Assembly: GCA_945890895.1 (NCBI GenBank)
Contig: CAMDDG010000017.1
Location: forward strand, 1 to 49,675
Direction of reading: 5' to 3'
Length of the DNA stretch: 49,675 nt
From: Chitinophaga pinensis
Lineage (GTDB): Bacteria > Bacteroidota > Bacteroidia > NS11-12g > UBA955
Positions 43,673 through 49,675 of the stretch are shown in pieces. Within the stretch, counting starts at the first letter, position 1; each line of letters opens with the position of its first letter. The notes under the pieces were generated by a model. That model saw only the letters and a program-made list of their open reading frames with translations, searched no databases and was not told the DNA's origin. The translations under genes were made by a program, and so were the position numbers.

Positions 43673-43930
43673 ATGAAACTACCGATCATTAAACACTTAA
43701 CGGAGTTCATCGATAATAACGATGCTGACTTTATCGAGGAAACCATCGCGGTACTTGAACACTTAACAGAACTTTCTTCCCTTAAAGACGAAGAGCTTGA
43801 TGTGATTGGTGAATTGATTTCAAATATGTACGGAGCTCTCGAAGTACATAAATCCACCTTGGAGGGAGTAGAGAAGAAAGAAGCGTTAAATGCATTCATG
43901 AAACGCGTTCTTGGATCCATCGACAAATAA
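43673..43930 (+). CDS. Small conserved protein, DUF6952-like
   Basis: 85 residues, soluble, acidic, mostly helical, no cysteine and no signal peptide. I recall very similar proteins (KLPIIKHLTEFIDNND, SLKDEELDVIGELISNMYGA, FMKRVLGSIDK) encoded after peroxiredoxin-thioredoxin pairs in Flavobacteriia, annotated as DUF6952. The 12-bp gap to the thioredoxin gene indicates co-translation. A helper of the peroxide-defence pair is a reasonable guess, but nothing in the sequence tells its activity. Confidence 0.8.
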   Translation: MKLPIIKHLTEFIDNNDADFIEETIAVLEHLTELSSLKDEELDVIGELISNMYGALEVHKSTLEGVEKKEALNAFMKRVLGSIDK

Positions 43931-43978
43931 AAGTCGTATTGTCTTTCGTGATAATATCGATTTTATTTGCAGCGTATA

Positions 43979-44007
43979 GGCCGTCGTTAATTCGACGGCC
44001 TTTTTTT
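43979..44007 (+). terminator. Intrinsic terminator of the peroxiredoxin operon
   Basis: GGCCGTCG (43979-43986) pairs with CGACGGCC (43993-44000) around TTAATT, followed by seven T. Confidence 0.92.
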
Positions 44008-44035
44008 ATTTAATCCTTTGAAGTATCTTCGGAAA

Positions 44036-44992
44036 ATGAATTGGATCAACCCTGTTTTTTACCGTTTAGTGTTGTTTTTCGGGGGATGCGTTAGCGCTGC
44101 CTCCGTTGCTCAAACCACAGAACACTCCGAAAAGGAACTTATCAAGCATGAAATTGCCGTTCAAAAATCCATTTCCAAAGAAAAAGCAATTGTTAGTCTC
44201 GACACGTTATTTTACATTGGTAAACCCGTTTGTATATTCATTGAAGAAAGTAAATTCTTAGGCAGTTTAATTAAAGGTACTTTAAAAAACCTCGATGGAA
44301 CAGATGCCATTTGGATTCGATACATTTCCAGTCAAGAAGCTCCTAATCCTCAAAATTTAAATTACTACGAATTCTACTTTGCAGCCACCGGTAAACGAGG
44401 TATGCTACCCGTAGGAATTGGAACCTCCCTCGAAAAAAACATAGTAAAAAACGGACTGTTTATAAATGGCTATTTAGATGCCAATGCTGCAAATAAATTT
44501 GTAGCACAACATCCTGTTCCTAATTTCATGACCGCTATAATTGTAAACAACCATCCCAACGCATCCATGAACCATTCTGGTATTACGGTTATAACTGGAG
44601 GCACTGGCGGAACTGCTGGAATGGGCAATGGCGGAAACGGAGGGCTTGGCGGTAGTAACAACGTAAACATGAGCAATAATTCGAACTATGCACTCGTACA
44701 ACGCAATCGCTCCGCTATGGTTCAAGTTATTGGTTCCAATATCCAACAGGATTTTAAAAGTGTTGGAAACATTACCAAGAATACCGTTGCGCAAAATGGA
44801 ACCATCGTTACCACCTATAGCGTTTCTTTATTAACCGGCATTACTGTGGCAACCGCTACCGCAGAAGGTGCCACCTCCCATTCCTATCAAATACTTACAT
44901 TCAAAGACAATCGAATGCACTCCCTCAACTCCAGCATTGGCAGAGACGAAAATGACATTGCGCAATACCTCATTAACATGGGATATCTATAA
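44036..44992 (+). CDS. Secreted protein with Gly-rich insert, function unknown
   Basis: 318 residues from ATG 44036; a TTG at 44018 overlaps a TTTG promoter-like word and is not used. Signal peptide MNWINPVFYRLVLFFGGCVS up to SVAQ. The N-terminal 150 residues are beta-rich (TLFYIGKPVCIFIEESKFLG). A flexible stretch with TGGTGGTAGMGNGGNGG and many Asn follows, and then a C-terminal domain with TYSVSLLTGITVATATAEG. No family was recognised. The last 19 bp including the stop codon are duplicated in tandem. Confidence 0.7.
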   Translation: MNWINPVFYRLVLFFGGCVSAASVAQTTEHSEKELIKHEIAVQKSISKEKAIVSLDTLFYIGKPVCIFIEESKFLGSLIKGTLKNLDGTDAIWIRYISSQEAPNPQNLNYYEFYFAATGKRGMLPVGIGTSLEKNIVKNGLFINGYLDANAANKFVAQHPVPNFMTAIIVNNHPNASMNHSGITVITGGTGGTAGMGNGGNGGLGGSNNVNMSNNSNYALVQRNRSAMVQVIGSNIQQDFKSVGNITKNTVAQNGTIVTTYSVSLLTGITVATATAEGATSHSYQILTFKDNRMHSLNSSIGRDENDIAQYLINMGYL

Positions 44993-45012
44993 TAACATGG
45001 GATATCTATAAT
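44975..45012. repeat. Perfect 19-bp tandem duplication over a stop codon
   Basis: AACATGGGATATCTATAAT at 44975-44993 is repeated without gap at 44994-45012. The first copy contains the stop TAA (44990-44992). Confidence 0.9.
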
Positions 45013-45086
45013 TTCAACCCAATTCAACGCACCCCTATAATCTCAAAAATCACCTAACTAACGTACTACATTCTTCATTTTCAGCT

Positions 45087-45434
45087 ATGAGCCAAGACCC
45101 TATTTGCCCCAATTGCGGCTGCGATTACCCCTATCCTTCTGGACTTCTATGGATATGTCCTGAATGCGCACATGAATTCAATCCAGAAGAAATTTCACTC
45201 GAAACCAACGACCAAGATGGCCCTGTGGTAAAAGATTCTAATGGAAATATCCTACAAAATGGCGATTCCGTTACCATCATCAAAGACCTACCTGTTAAAG
45301 GATTTTCTAAATCCATCAAAGTTGGAACCAAAGTTACCAATATACGTTTGGTAGACGGCGATCACAATATCGATTGCAAAATACCCGGTTTTGGTTCGAT
45401 GGCCCTGAAAAGCGAATTCGTTAAAAAGGCTTAA
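45087..45434 (+). CDS. YjdM/PhnA-family zinc-ribbon protein
   Basis: 115 residues. An N-terminal zinc ribbon has CPNC (Cys7, Cys10) and CPEC (Cys24, Cys27). The second half is the SH3-like PhnA domain ([34 protein letters not shown]). The family was once linked to alkylphosphonate use by its genomic place in E. coli, but this function is not supported, and the role is unknown. Stands alone before acs. Confidence 0.9.
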   Translation: MSQDPICPNCGCDYPYPSGLLWICPECAHEFNPEEISLETNDQDGPVVKDSNGNILQNGDSVTIIKDLPVKGFSKSIKVGTKVTNIRLVDGDHNIDCKIPGFGSMALKSEFVKKA

Positions 45435-45464
45435 AAATCCCTAAACGCGAAGCTCGTTTTCAAA

Positions 45465-45505
45465 ACGAAATCCGCATCATTCCATTCGAATTTTACGGAT
45501 TTCGT
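45465..45505. repeat. Inverted repeat upstream of acs
   Basis: ACGAAATCCG (45465-45474) and CGGATTTCGT (45496-45505) are exact complements with a 21-nt loop. It may be a weak terminator for the PhnA-like gene or an operator for acs. Confidence 0.45.
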
Positions 45506-45580
45506 CTCTATTTTGATCACAATACTCTTATTTTTTGCACTATTTGCGAAATACAAATCGTATTTTAAACATTTATTATT

Positions 45581-45588
45581 AATTTTTG
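45581..45588 (+). promoter_or_regulatory. -7-like element (AATTTTTG) of acs
   Basis: One mismatch to TAnnTTTG (preceded by T, giving TAATTTTTG). It ends 9 nt before ATG 45598; a TTG start at 45586 would be within the box. Confidence 0.4.
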
Positions 45589-45597
45589 CAACGAATC

Positions 45598-47511
45598 ATG
45601 AGATATCCGTATCAAATTAAGTCGAGAGAAGAATACGACAAAATCTATCATAAAAGCGTTGAACATCCCTTGGAGTTTTGGGACGAAATTGCACAACATT
45701 TCACTTGGAAGAAAAAATACGATTCTGTTTTGGAATGGGATTTTAGACAGGCACATTCTAAATGGTTTTCAGGCGGAAAATTAAATATTACAGAAAATTG
45801 TTTGGATCGACATCTGGCCGATAAAGCAGATGTTCCCGCCATCATCTTTGAACCCAACAACCCAGATGAACACCATCGAGTGCTAACTTATAGAGAATTG
45901 CACTTCAAGGTGATGCAGTTTGCCCAAGTCCTTAAAAACAATGGCATCAAGAAGGGAGATCGCGTTTGCATTTACATGGGCATGATCCCCGAATTGGCTA
46001 TTGCTACCCTGGCTTGTGCACGAATTGGAGCCATACATTCAGTTATTTTTGGGGGATTCTCAGCACAAAGCATTTCCGACCGTATTCAAGATGCCGAAGC
46101 TGTAGCTGTTGTTACTTGCGATGGCGCTCATCGCGGAAACAAAACCATTGAATTAAAATCCGTTATCGACGATGCCCTAATGTCTTGTCCAACCGTCAAA
46201 TCCGTAATCGTTTGTACTCACACGCGTACACCCGTGAGTATGATCAAAGGTCGCGATATGTGGTGGGAGGATGAAATCAAAAAAGTGGAAACACAAGGAA
46301 ATCCCTTTGTTGCAGCTGAGGAAATGGATTCTGAAGACGAATTATTCATATTGTATACCTCCGGATCAACGGGCAAACCCAAAGGGGTAGTGCACACAAC
46401 GGCTGGCTATATGGTTTGGGCCAATTATACCTTTGTGAATGTGTTTCAGTACCAACCCGGTCAAATTCATTTCTGCACCGCCGATATTGGTTGGATTACT
46501 GGACATTCCTACATCGTATACGGTCCATTGAGTGCTGGTGCTACTACACTCATGTTCGAAGGTATTCCAACTTGGCCCGATGCCGGAAGATTCTGGGAAA
46601 TTATAGATAAATATAATGTCGACATCCTATACACCGCCCCTACTGCTATTCGTTCTTTGATGGGATTTGGCGACGAGCCACTTAAAAACAGAAATCTCAG
46701 TTCATTAAAAGTGCTGGGTACAGTTGGCGAACCCATCAACGAAGAAGCTTGGCATTGGTACAATGAAAAAATAGGCAAATCCAATTCTCCCATTGTTGAT
46801 ACATGGTGGCAAACGGAAACCGGAGGTATCATGATTTCTAATTTAGCAGGAATAACGCCCTCAAAACCATCGTATGCAACCCTACCCTTGCCCGGAATTC
46901 AACCGTTATTGGTCGACGAAAACGGAAAAGAAATTCAAGGAAATGGTGTTACTGGAAATCTATGCATTAAATTCCCATGGCCCGGAATCATTCGCACCAC
47001 ATACGGAGATCACGAACGCTGTCGACAAACCTATTTCTCAACTTACGATAATTTATATTTTACGGGGGATGGTTGTCTGCGTGATGAAAATGGTTTCTAT
47101 CGAATTACAGGACGCGTTGACGATGTACTTAACGTTTCCGGTCATCGTATTGGAACCGCAGAGGTGGAAAACGCCATCAACATGCACGCTGGTGTTGTAG
47201 AAAGTGCTGTAGTTGGATATCCACATGATATTAAAGGACAAGGAATTTACGCTTATGTTATTTATACGGGAACACACGGAGATGACAACTTAACTCGATT
47301 GGACATCATTCAAACCGTGTCCAGAATTATTGGACCCATAGCCAAACCCGATAAAATTCAGTTTGTAAGCGGACTCCCTAAAACACGAAGTGGTAAAATA
47401 ATGCGCCGAATTTTGCGAAAAATAGCTGAAGGCGAATTGAGTAACATTGGCGACACTACAACCTTATTGGACCCAATGATTGTCGATGAAATCAAAGAAG
47501 GGCGTTTGTAG
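45598..47511 (+). CDS. acs: Acetyl-CoA synthetase
   Basis: It activates acetate with ATP and CoA to acetyl-CoA by an acetyl-adenylate. 637 residues, cytoplasmic. The AMP-binding motif is YTSGSTGKPKGVVHTT, the acetate-pocket Trp is in DTWWQTETGG, hinge and adenylate-binding motifs are in GDGCLRDENGFYRITGR, and the C-terminal catalytic lysine is in KTRSGKIMRRILRKIA, which in other bacteria is switched off by acetylation. Length is normal. The gene stands alone; acetyl-CoA also arises from DmpF in this window. Confidence 0.95.
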   Translation: MRYPYQIKSREEYDKIYHKSVEHPLEFWDEIAQHFTWKKKYDSVLEWDFRQAHSKWFSGGKLNITENCLDRHLADKADVPAIIFEPNNPDEHHRVLTYRELHFKVMQFAQVLKNNGIKKGDRVCIYMGMIPELAIATLACARIGAIHSVIFGGFSAQSISDRIQDAEAVAVVTCDGAHRGNKTIELKSVIDDALMSCPTVKSVIVCTHTRTPVSMIKGRDMWWEDEIKKVETQGNPFVAAEEMDSEDELFILYTSGSTGKPKGVVHTTAGYMVWANYTFVNVFQYQPGQIHFCTADIGWITGHSYIVYGPLSAGATTLMFEGIPTWPDAGRFWEIIDKYNVDILYTAPTAIRSLMGFGDEPLKNRNLSSLKVLGTVGEPINEEAWHWYNEKIGKSNSPIVDTWWQTETGGIMISNLAGITPSKPSYATLPLPGIQPLLVDENGKEIQGNGVTGNLCIKFPWPGIIRTTYGDHERCRQTYFSTYDNLYFTGDGCLRDENGFYRITGRVDDVLNVSGHRIGTAEVENAINMHAGVVESAVVGYPHDIKGQGIYAYVIYTGTHGDDNLTRLDIIQTVSRIIGPIAKPDKIQFVSGLPKTRSGKIMRRILRKIAEGELSNIGDTTTLLDPMIVDEIKEGRL

Positions 47512-47586
47512 GTAAATAAATTGATTCACGAATCGGGAGCTACTACAATTGTAATAACCATATTTGATGAGAAAGGATTTCCCCAA

Positions 47587-48219
47587 TTAAATACCCTGCA
47601 ATCCTTTTCCTTCAAAAATTAGCGGCATGCACTTTTCAACGCGAGAAGTGCGTGTTGCTGATTGTTTAGCTCCATTGAAATGGAATAAAAATCCTTTTTT
47701 TCGTCCCGGTGTTAATGCATCGAACGCCGCCTTGAATGCAGGATTTTCGTCGAATTTATCCAATAATTCTTGCGGAAAATGCAATTCTTCTACCGGTTTT
47801 GAAACCACTTTAGCTCCTTGCTTTTCCAATTCAATGGCTTGATAAACAAAATCGCGTATGAGTGGTTCTATGGTATGAATTTGATCAACCGAAGTAAAAC
47901 GCAACAATTTTGAAGCTTCGGCATTGGGGCCGGGACTTACCAAGACATTCTCTGGATCCATGAGAAGCGATCCCTTGAAAAATCCCAAAGAACAATCTTC
48001 TTTCCAAGCACCATAAATCAAAATATTCTTACCGTTGTATGAATAGGTTGGAGAACCCCATTTTATATGTTCTTCCAACGGACAATCCAATAGAATACTG
48101 CGCAAAAGTTCAAATTCTTGAAACCATTTTTTAGCTTTACATTCGGGAGTAGGTCCGAGGGAGCAGCGCCCACACCCCTGTGCATAATATTCTTCAAGCG
48201 TATTGGATTTGGTTACCAT
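47587..48219 (-). CDS. YdeI/OmdA-like DUF1801-domain protein
   Basis: 210 residues from ATG 48219 (a longer frame to 48255 adds 12 residues). The first part contains the DUF1801-type core (HIKWGSPTYSYNGKNILIYG, EDCSLGFFKGSLL), the second the C-terminal helical region typical for YdeI (AFDALTPGRKKGFLFHFNGA, RTSRVEKCMP). Six cysteines are present, several near the N-terminus (GCGRCSLGPTPEC). These proteins are called bacteriocin-protection or OmdA-like, but the function is weakly supported. A DUF1801 protein is also encoded at 49475. Confidence 0.85.
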   Translation of the reverse strand: MVTKSNTLEEYYAQGCGRCSLGPTPECKAKKWFQEFELLRSILLDCPLEEHIKWGSPTYSYNGKNILIYGAWKEDCSLGFFKGSLLMDPENVLVSPGPNAEASKLLRFTSVDQIHTIEPLIRDFVYQAIELEKQGAKVVSKPVEELHFPQELLDKFDENPAFKAAFDALTPGRKKGFLFHFNGAKQSATRTSRVEKCMPLIFEGKGLQGI

Positions 48220-48340
48220 GTCATTTGTAAAATTAATCGAGTGGTAAAAATACAATCCTCAAGTCAAAATGAAACAAATCGTTGATTTCATTTTATTAAA
48301 TATGTGACAAAAAGTGACCTTGCCAAATTTTTCAAGCTTA

Positions 48341-48370
48341 TTTGTTTATGCAAACTATTAATTAAATTTG
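48341..48370 (+). promoter_or_regulatory. Near-consensus Bacteroidota promoter (TTTG-N18-TAAATTTG)
   Basis: TTTG at 48341-48344, 18-bp spacer, TAAATTTG at 48363-48370; the most complete promoter in the window. It ends 24 nt before ATG 48395, so a TTG start at 48368 within the box is ruled out. Confidence 0.75.
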
Positions 48371-48394
48371 TTGTTCTTTAGTCATCCTTCCTTC

Positions 48395-49327
48395 ATGAAA
48401 ACCAAATTTTCACTTTTCTCTTTAATCTTTTTTGCATTTTTCAATTTTTCATTAATTAAAGCGCAAGTCGGCATTGGAACTACCTCTCCCGATGCCAGTG
48501 CACAATTGGATATAAATAGCAGTTCCAAAGGTTTACTCACTCCAAGATTGACCTCCTCACAACGAACCGCAATTTCCAATCCTGCAACTGGACTTTTGGT
48601 ATATCAAACAGATGGAAACTCTGGATTCTATTATTATACCGGATCAACTTGGATCAATTTAACTTCCGGTGGAACTGGTGGTGTTCCAAGTGGAACCATC
48701 ATGGCTTACGCAGGATCTACTGCACCTGCTGGTTGGTTGCTTTGCGATGGATCTGCTGTAAATAGAACTACCTACTCCAGTCTATTTTCTACTATCAGCA
48801 CCAGTTATGGCAATGGAAATGGCTCCACAACATTTAATCTGCCTGATTTAAGAGGAAGAACCATTTTCGGAATGGATAACATGGGTGGAACTTCCGCGAA
48901 TCGATTAACCACTACCTCTGGTATCAATGCAAACAACACCTTAGGTGCAACGGGTGGCAGTCAATCTGTAACACTTTCTACGGCAAACTTACCTAGTCAC
49001 AATCATACATTCTCTGGGAATACCGTTACCACTTCAGATAACTCACATGCTCACAATTACAACGATGCGTACTTTGCGGAAAATTTTAGCGGTGGTGTTG
49101 GTGGAAATGCACGTTATGGAATTGGTGCAGCAAGTGATAATGACAATAACTTTTACTGGAGAACTTCAAGCAATACTCACAGCCAAAGTCCCTCCAACAT
49201 CAATACCAGCACAGAAACACACAATCATACAGTAACTCCTACGGGCTCCATAGGAAACACGGGCAGTGGAACAGCTTTTTCTCCATTGAATCCTGCCATT
49301 GTTTTGAATTACATTATCAAAATATAA
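48395..49327 (+). CDS. Secreted phage tail-collar domain protein
   Basis: 310 residues with a signal peptide ([21 protein letters not shown]). The first part [20 protein letters not shown] with [16 protein letters not shown] and [20 protein letters not shown] is a stalk common in Bacteroidota surface proteins. It is followed by a Tail_Collar-like domain ([36 protein letters not shown]) and a His/Asn/Thr-rich end region with NHTFSG and NHTVTP. Microvillar/collar domains are normally found on phage tail fibres, but here the protein is chromosomal and has no phage neighbours, so it is more likely a host surface fibre. Confidence 0.88.
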   Translation: MKTKFSLFSLIFFAFFNFSLIKAQVGIGTTSPDASAQLDINSSSKGLLTPRLTSSQRTAISNPATGLLVYQTDGNSGFYYYTGSTWINLTSGGTGGVPSGTIMAYAGSTAPAGWLLCDGSAVNRTTYSSLFSTISTSYGNGNGSTTFNLPDLRGRTIFGMDNMGGTSANRLTTTSGINANNTLGATGGSQSVTLSTANLPSHNHTFSGNTVTTSDNSHAHNYNDAYFAENFSGGVGGNARYGIGAASDNDNNFYWRTSSNTHSQSPSNINTSTETHNHTVTPTGSIGNTGSGTAFSPLNPAIVLNYIIKI

Positions 49328-49474
49328 TTTTCTGGACTTATTCGGGCAAAATCTCCTAGATAAGCCATATAAAACCTTCGGAATAATTCAAGCAGAAGCC
49401 TCGGAATATAAAACACAAAACCGAAGTTAACTTTGAAGTCAGTACGTGTTAACTAAGAGTGCCATGTTCTGAAT

Positions 49475-49675
49475 CTACATATCCGAATGCACTCCGTACT
49501 TTTCTTGAAGAAAGGAAATACTCGACAAAATCAATGCTTCTAAAGTTTCTAAATTTATATCCGATAGTTTTTTCACGTAAATACACCCTTTTCCCATTTT
49601 GAATTTTCCCAATTGTTGAAGTAATTCATCTTGGTTGATGGAACCTTGATAGCCTTGGTAAACATATAATGAAAT
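49475..49675 (-). CDS. C-terminal part of a DUF1801-family protein
   Basis: 66 residues from the window edge to TAG (49477-49475). The piece LGKFKMGKGCIYVKKLSDIN followed by LETLEALI agrees with the end of DUF1801 proteins, small cytosolic proteins related to frataxin-like/YdhG folds. The start is beyond the window. The 147 bp between it and the collar gene contain nothing recognisable. Confidence 0.8.
   Translation of the reverse strand: MSLYVYQGYQGSINQDELLQQLGKFKMGKGCIYVKKLSDINLETLEALILSSISFLQEKYGVHSDM

Overview
The window looks like chromosomal DNA of a low-GC member of the Bacteroidota, most likely a Flavobacteriales-type organism. The reasons are: promoters of the Bacteroidota -7 type (TAnnTTTG), no clear Shine-Dalgarno sequences, a type IX secretion (T9SS) C-terminal sorting domain, a TonB-dependent receptor with a carboxypeptidase-like N-terminal extension, a three-gene b-type succinate dehydrogenase operon, a GH92 mannosidase and an XrtF-type exosortase with its usual partner. 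No rRNA, CRISPR array, insertion sequence or phage module was seen. One tRNA (Phe) is present.

Layout. 1-4.6 kb: start of an acidic, possibly GrpE-like gene, riboflavin synthase, and the sdhCAB operon with a strong terminator. 4.6-8 kb: an outer-membrane protein, a MATE exporter, an RluA-type pseudouridine synthase and an alkyltransferase-like protein. 8-12.3 kb: a secreted thioredoxin-fold protein and small outer-membrane beta-barrel proteins, two of them tandem paralogues. 12.3-14.5 kb: a minus-strand cluster of exosortase XrtF, an XrtF-associated membrane protein and a PagL-like lipid A deacylase. 14.6-16.7 kb: small housekeeping and hypothetical genes and tRNA-Phe. 16.9-20.9 kb: a T9SS cargo protein followed directly by a 59-codon gene whose product is little more than a signal peptide plus a PID-CTERM-like sorting tail (P-x-D-G-G, membrane helix, basic end), then a YwaF-like membrane protein. 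21-26 kb: GH92 mannosidase and an OmpA-like lipoprotein. 25.9-29.9 kb: the lower meta-cleavage pathway (DmpG, DmpF and DmpE on minus, DmpH divergent). 30.3-42.4 kb: a phosphate-flavoured block with a beta-helix lipoprotein, TonB receptor, polyphosphate kinase, porin, SulP transporter and Ppx/GppA phosphatase. The lipoprotein and ppk1 promoters share an 11-bp-period TTAACA-type direct repeat. Two decayed secreted or outer-membrane genes lie inside this block. 42.6-44 kb: peroxiredoxin, thioredoxin and a small conserved protein. 44-49.7 kb: a secreted Gly-rich protein, a YjdM/PhnA-like protein, acetyl-CoA synthetase, a YdeI-like protein, a secreted tail-collar protein and the end of a DUF1801 gene.

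How the parts fit together. The best candidate for a poorly described system is the exosortase pair plus the minimal PID-CTERM peptide about 5.3 kb away. The second theme is a probable Pho-type regulon joining a TonB import system to polyphosphate storage. The third is expression style: at least ten genes have a -7 element ending only 4-9 nt before the most plausible start codon, which predicts leaderless or nearly leaderless mRNAs. This also corrects several start sites that a longest-ORF rule would place inside the promoter. All functional names rest on motifs read by eye; no database search was run.
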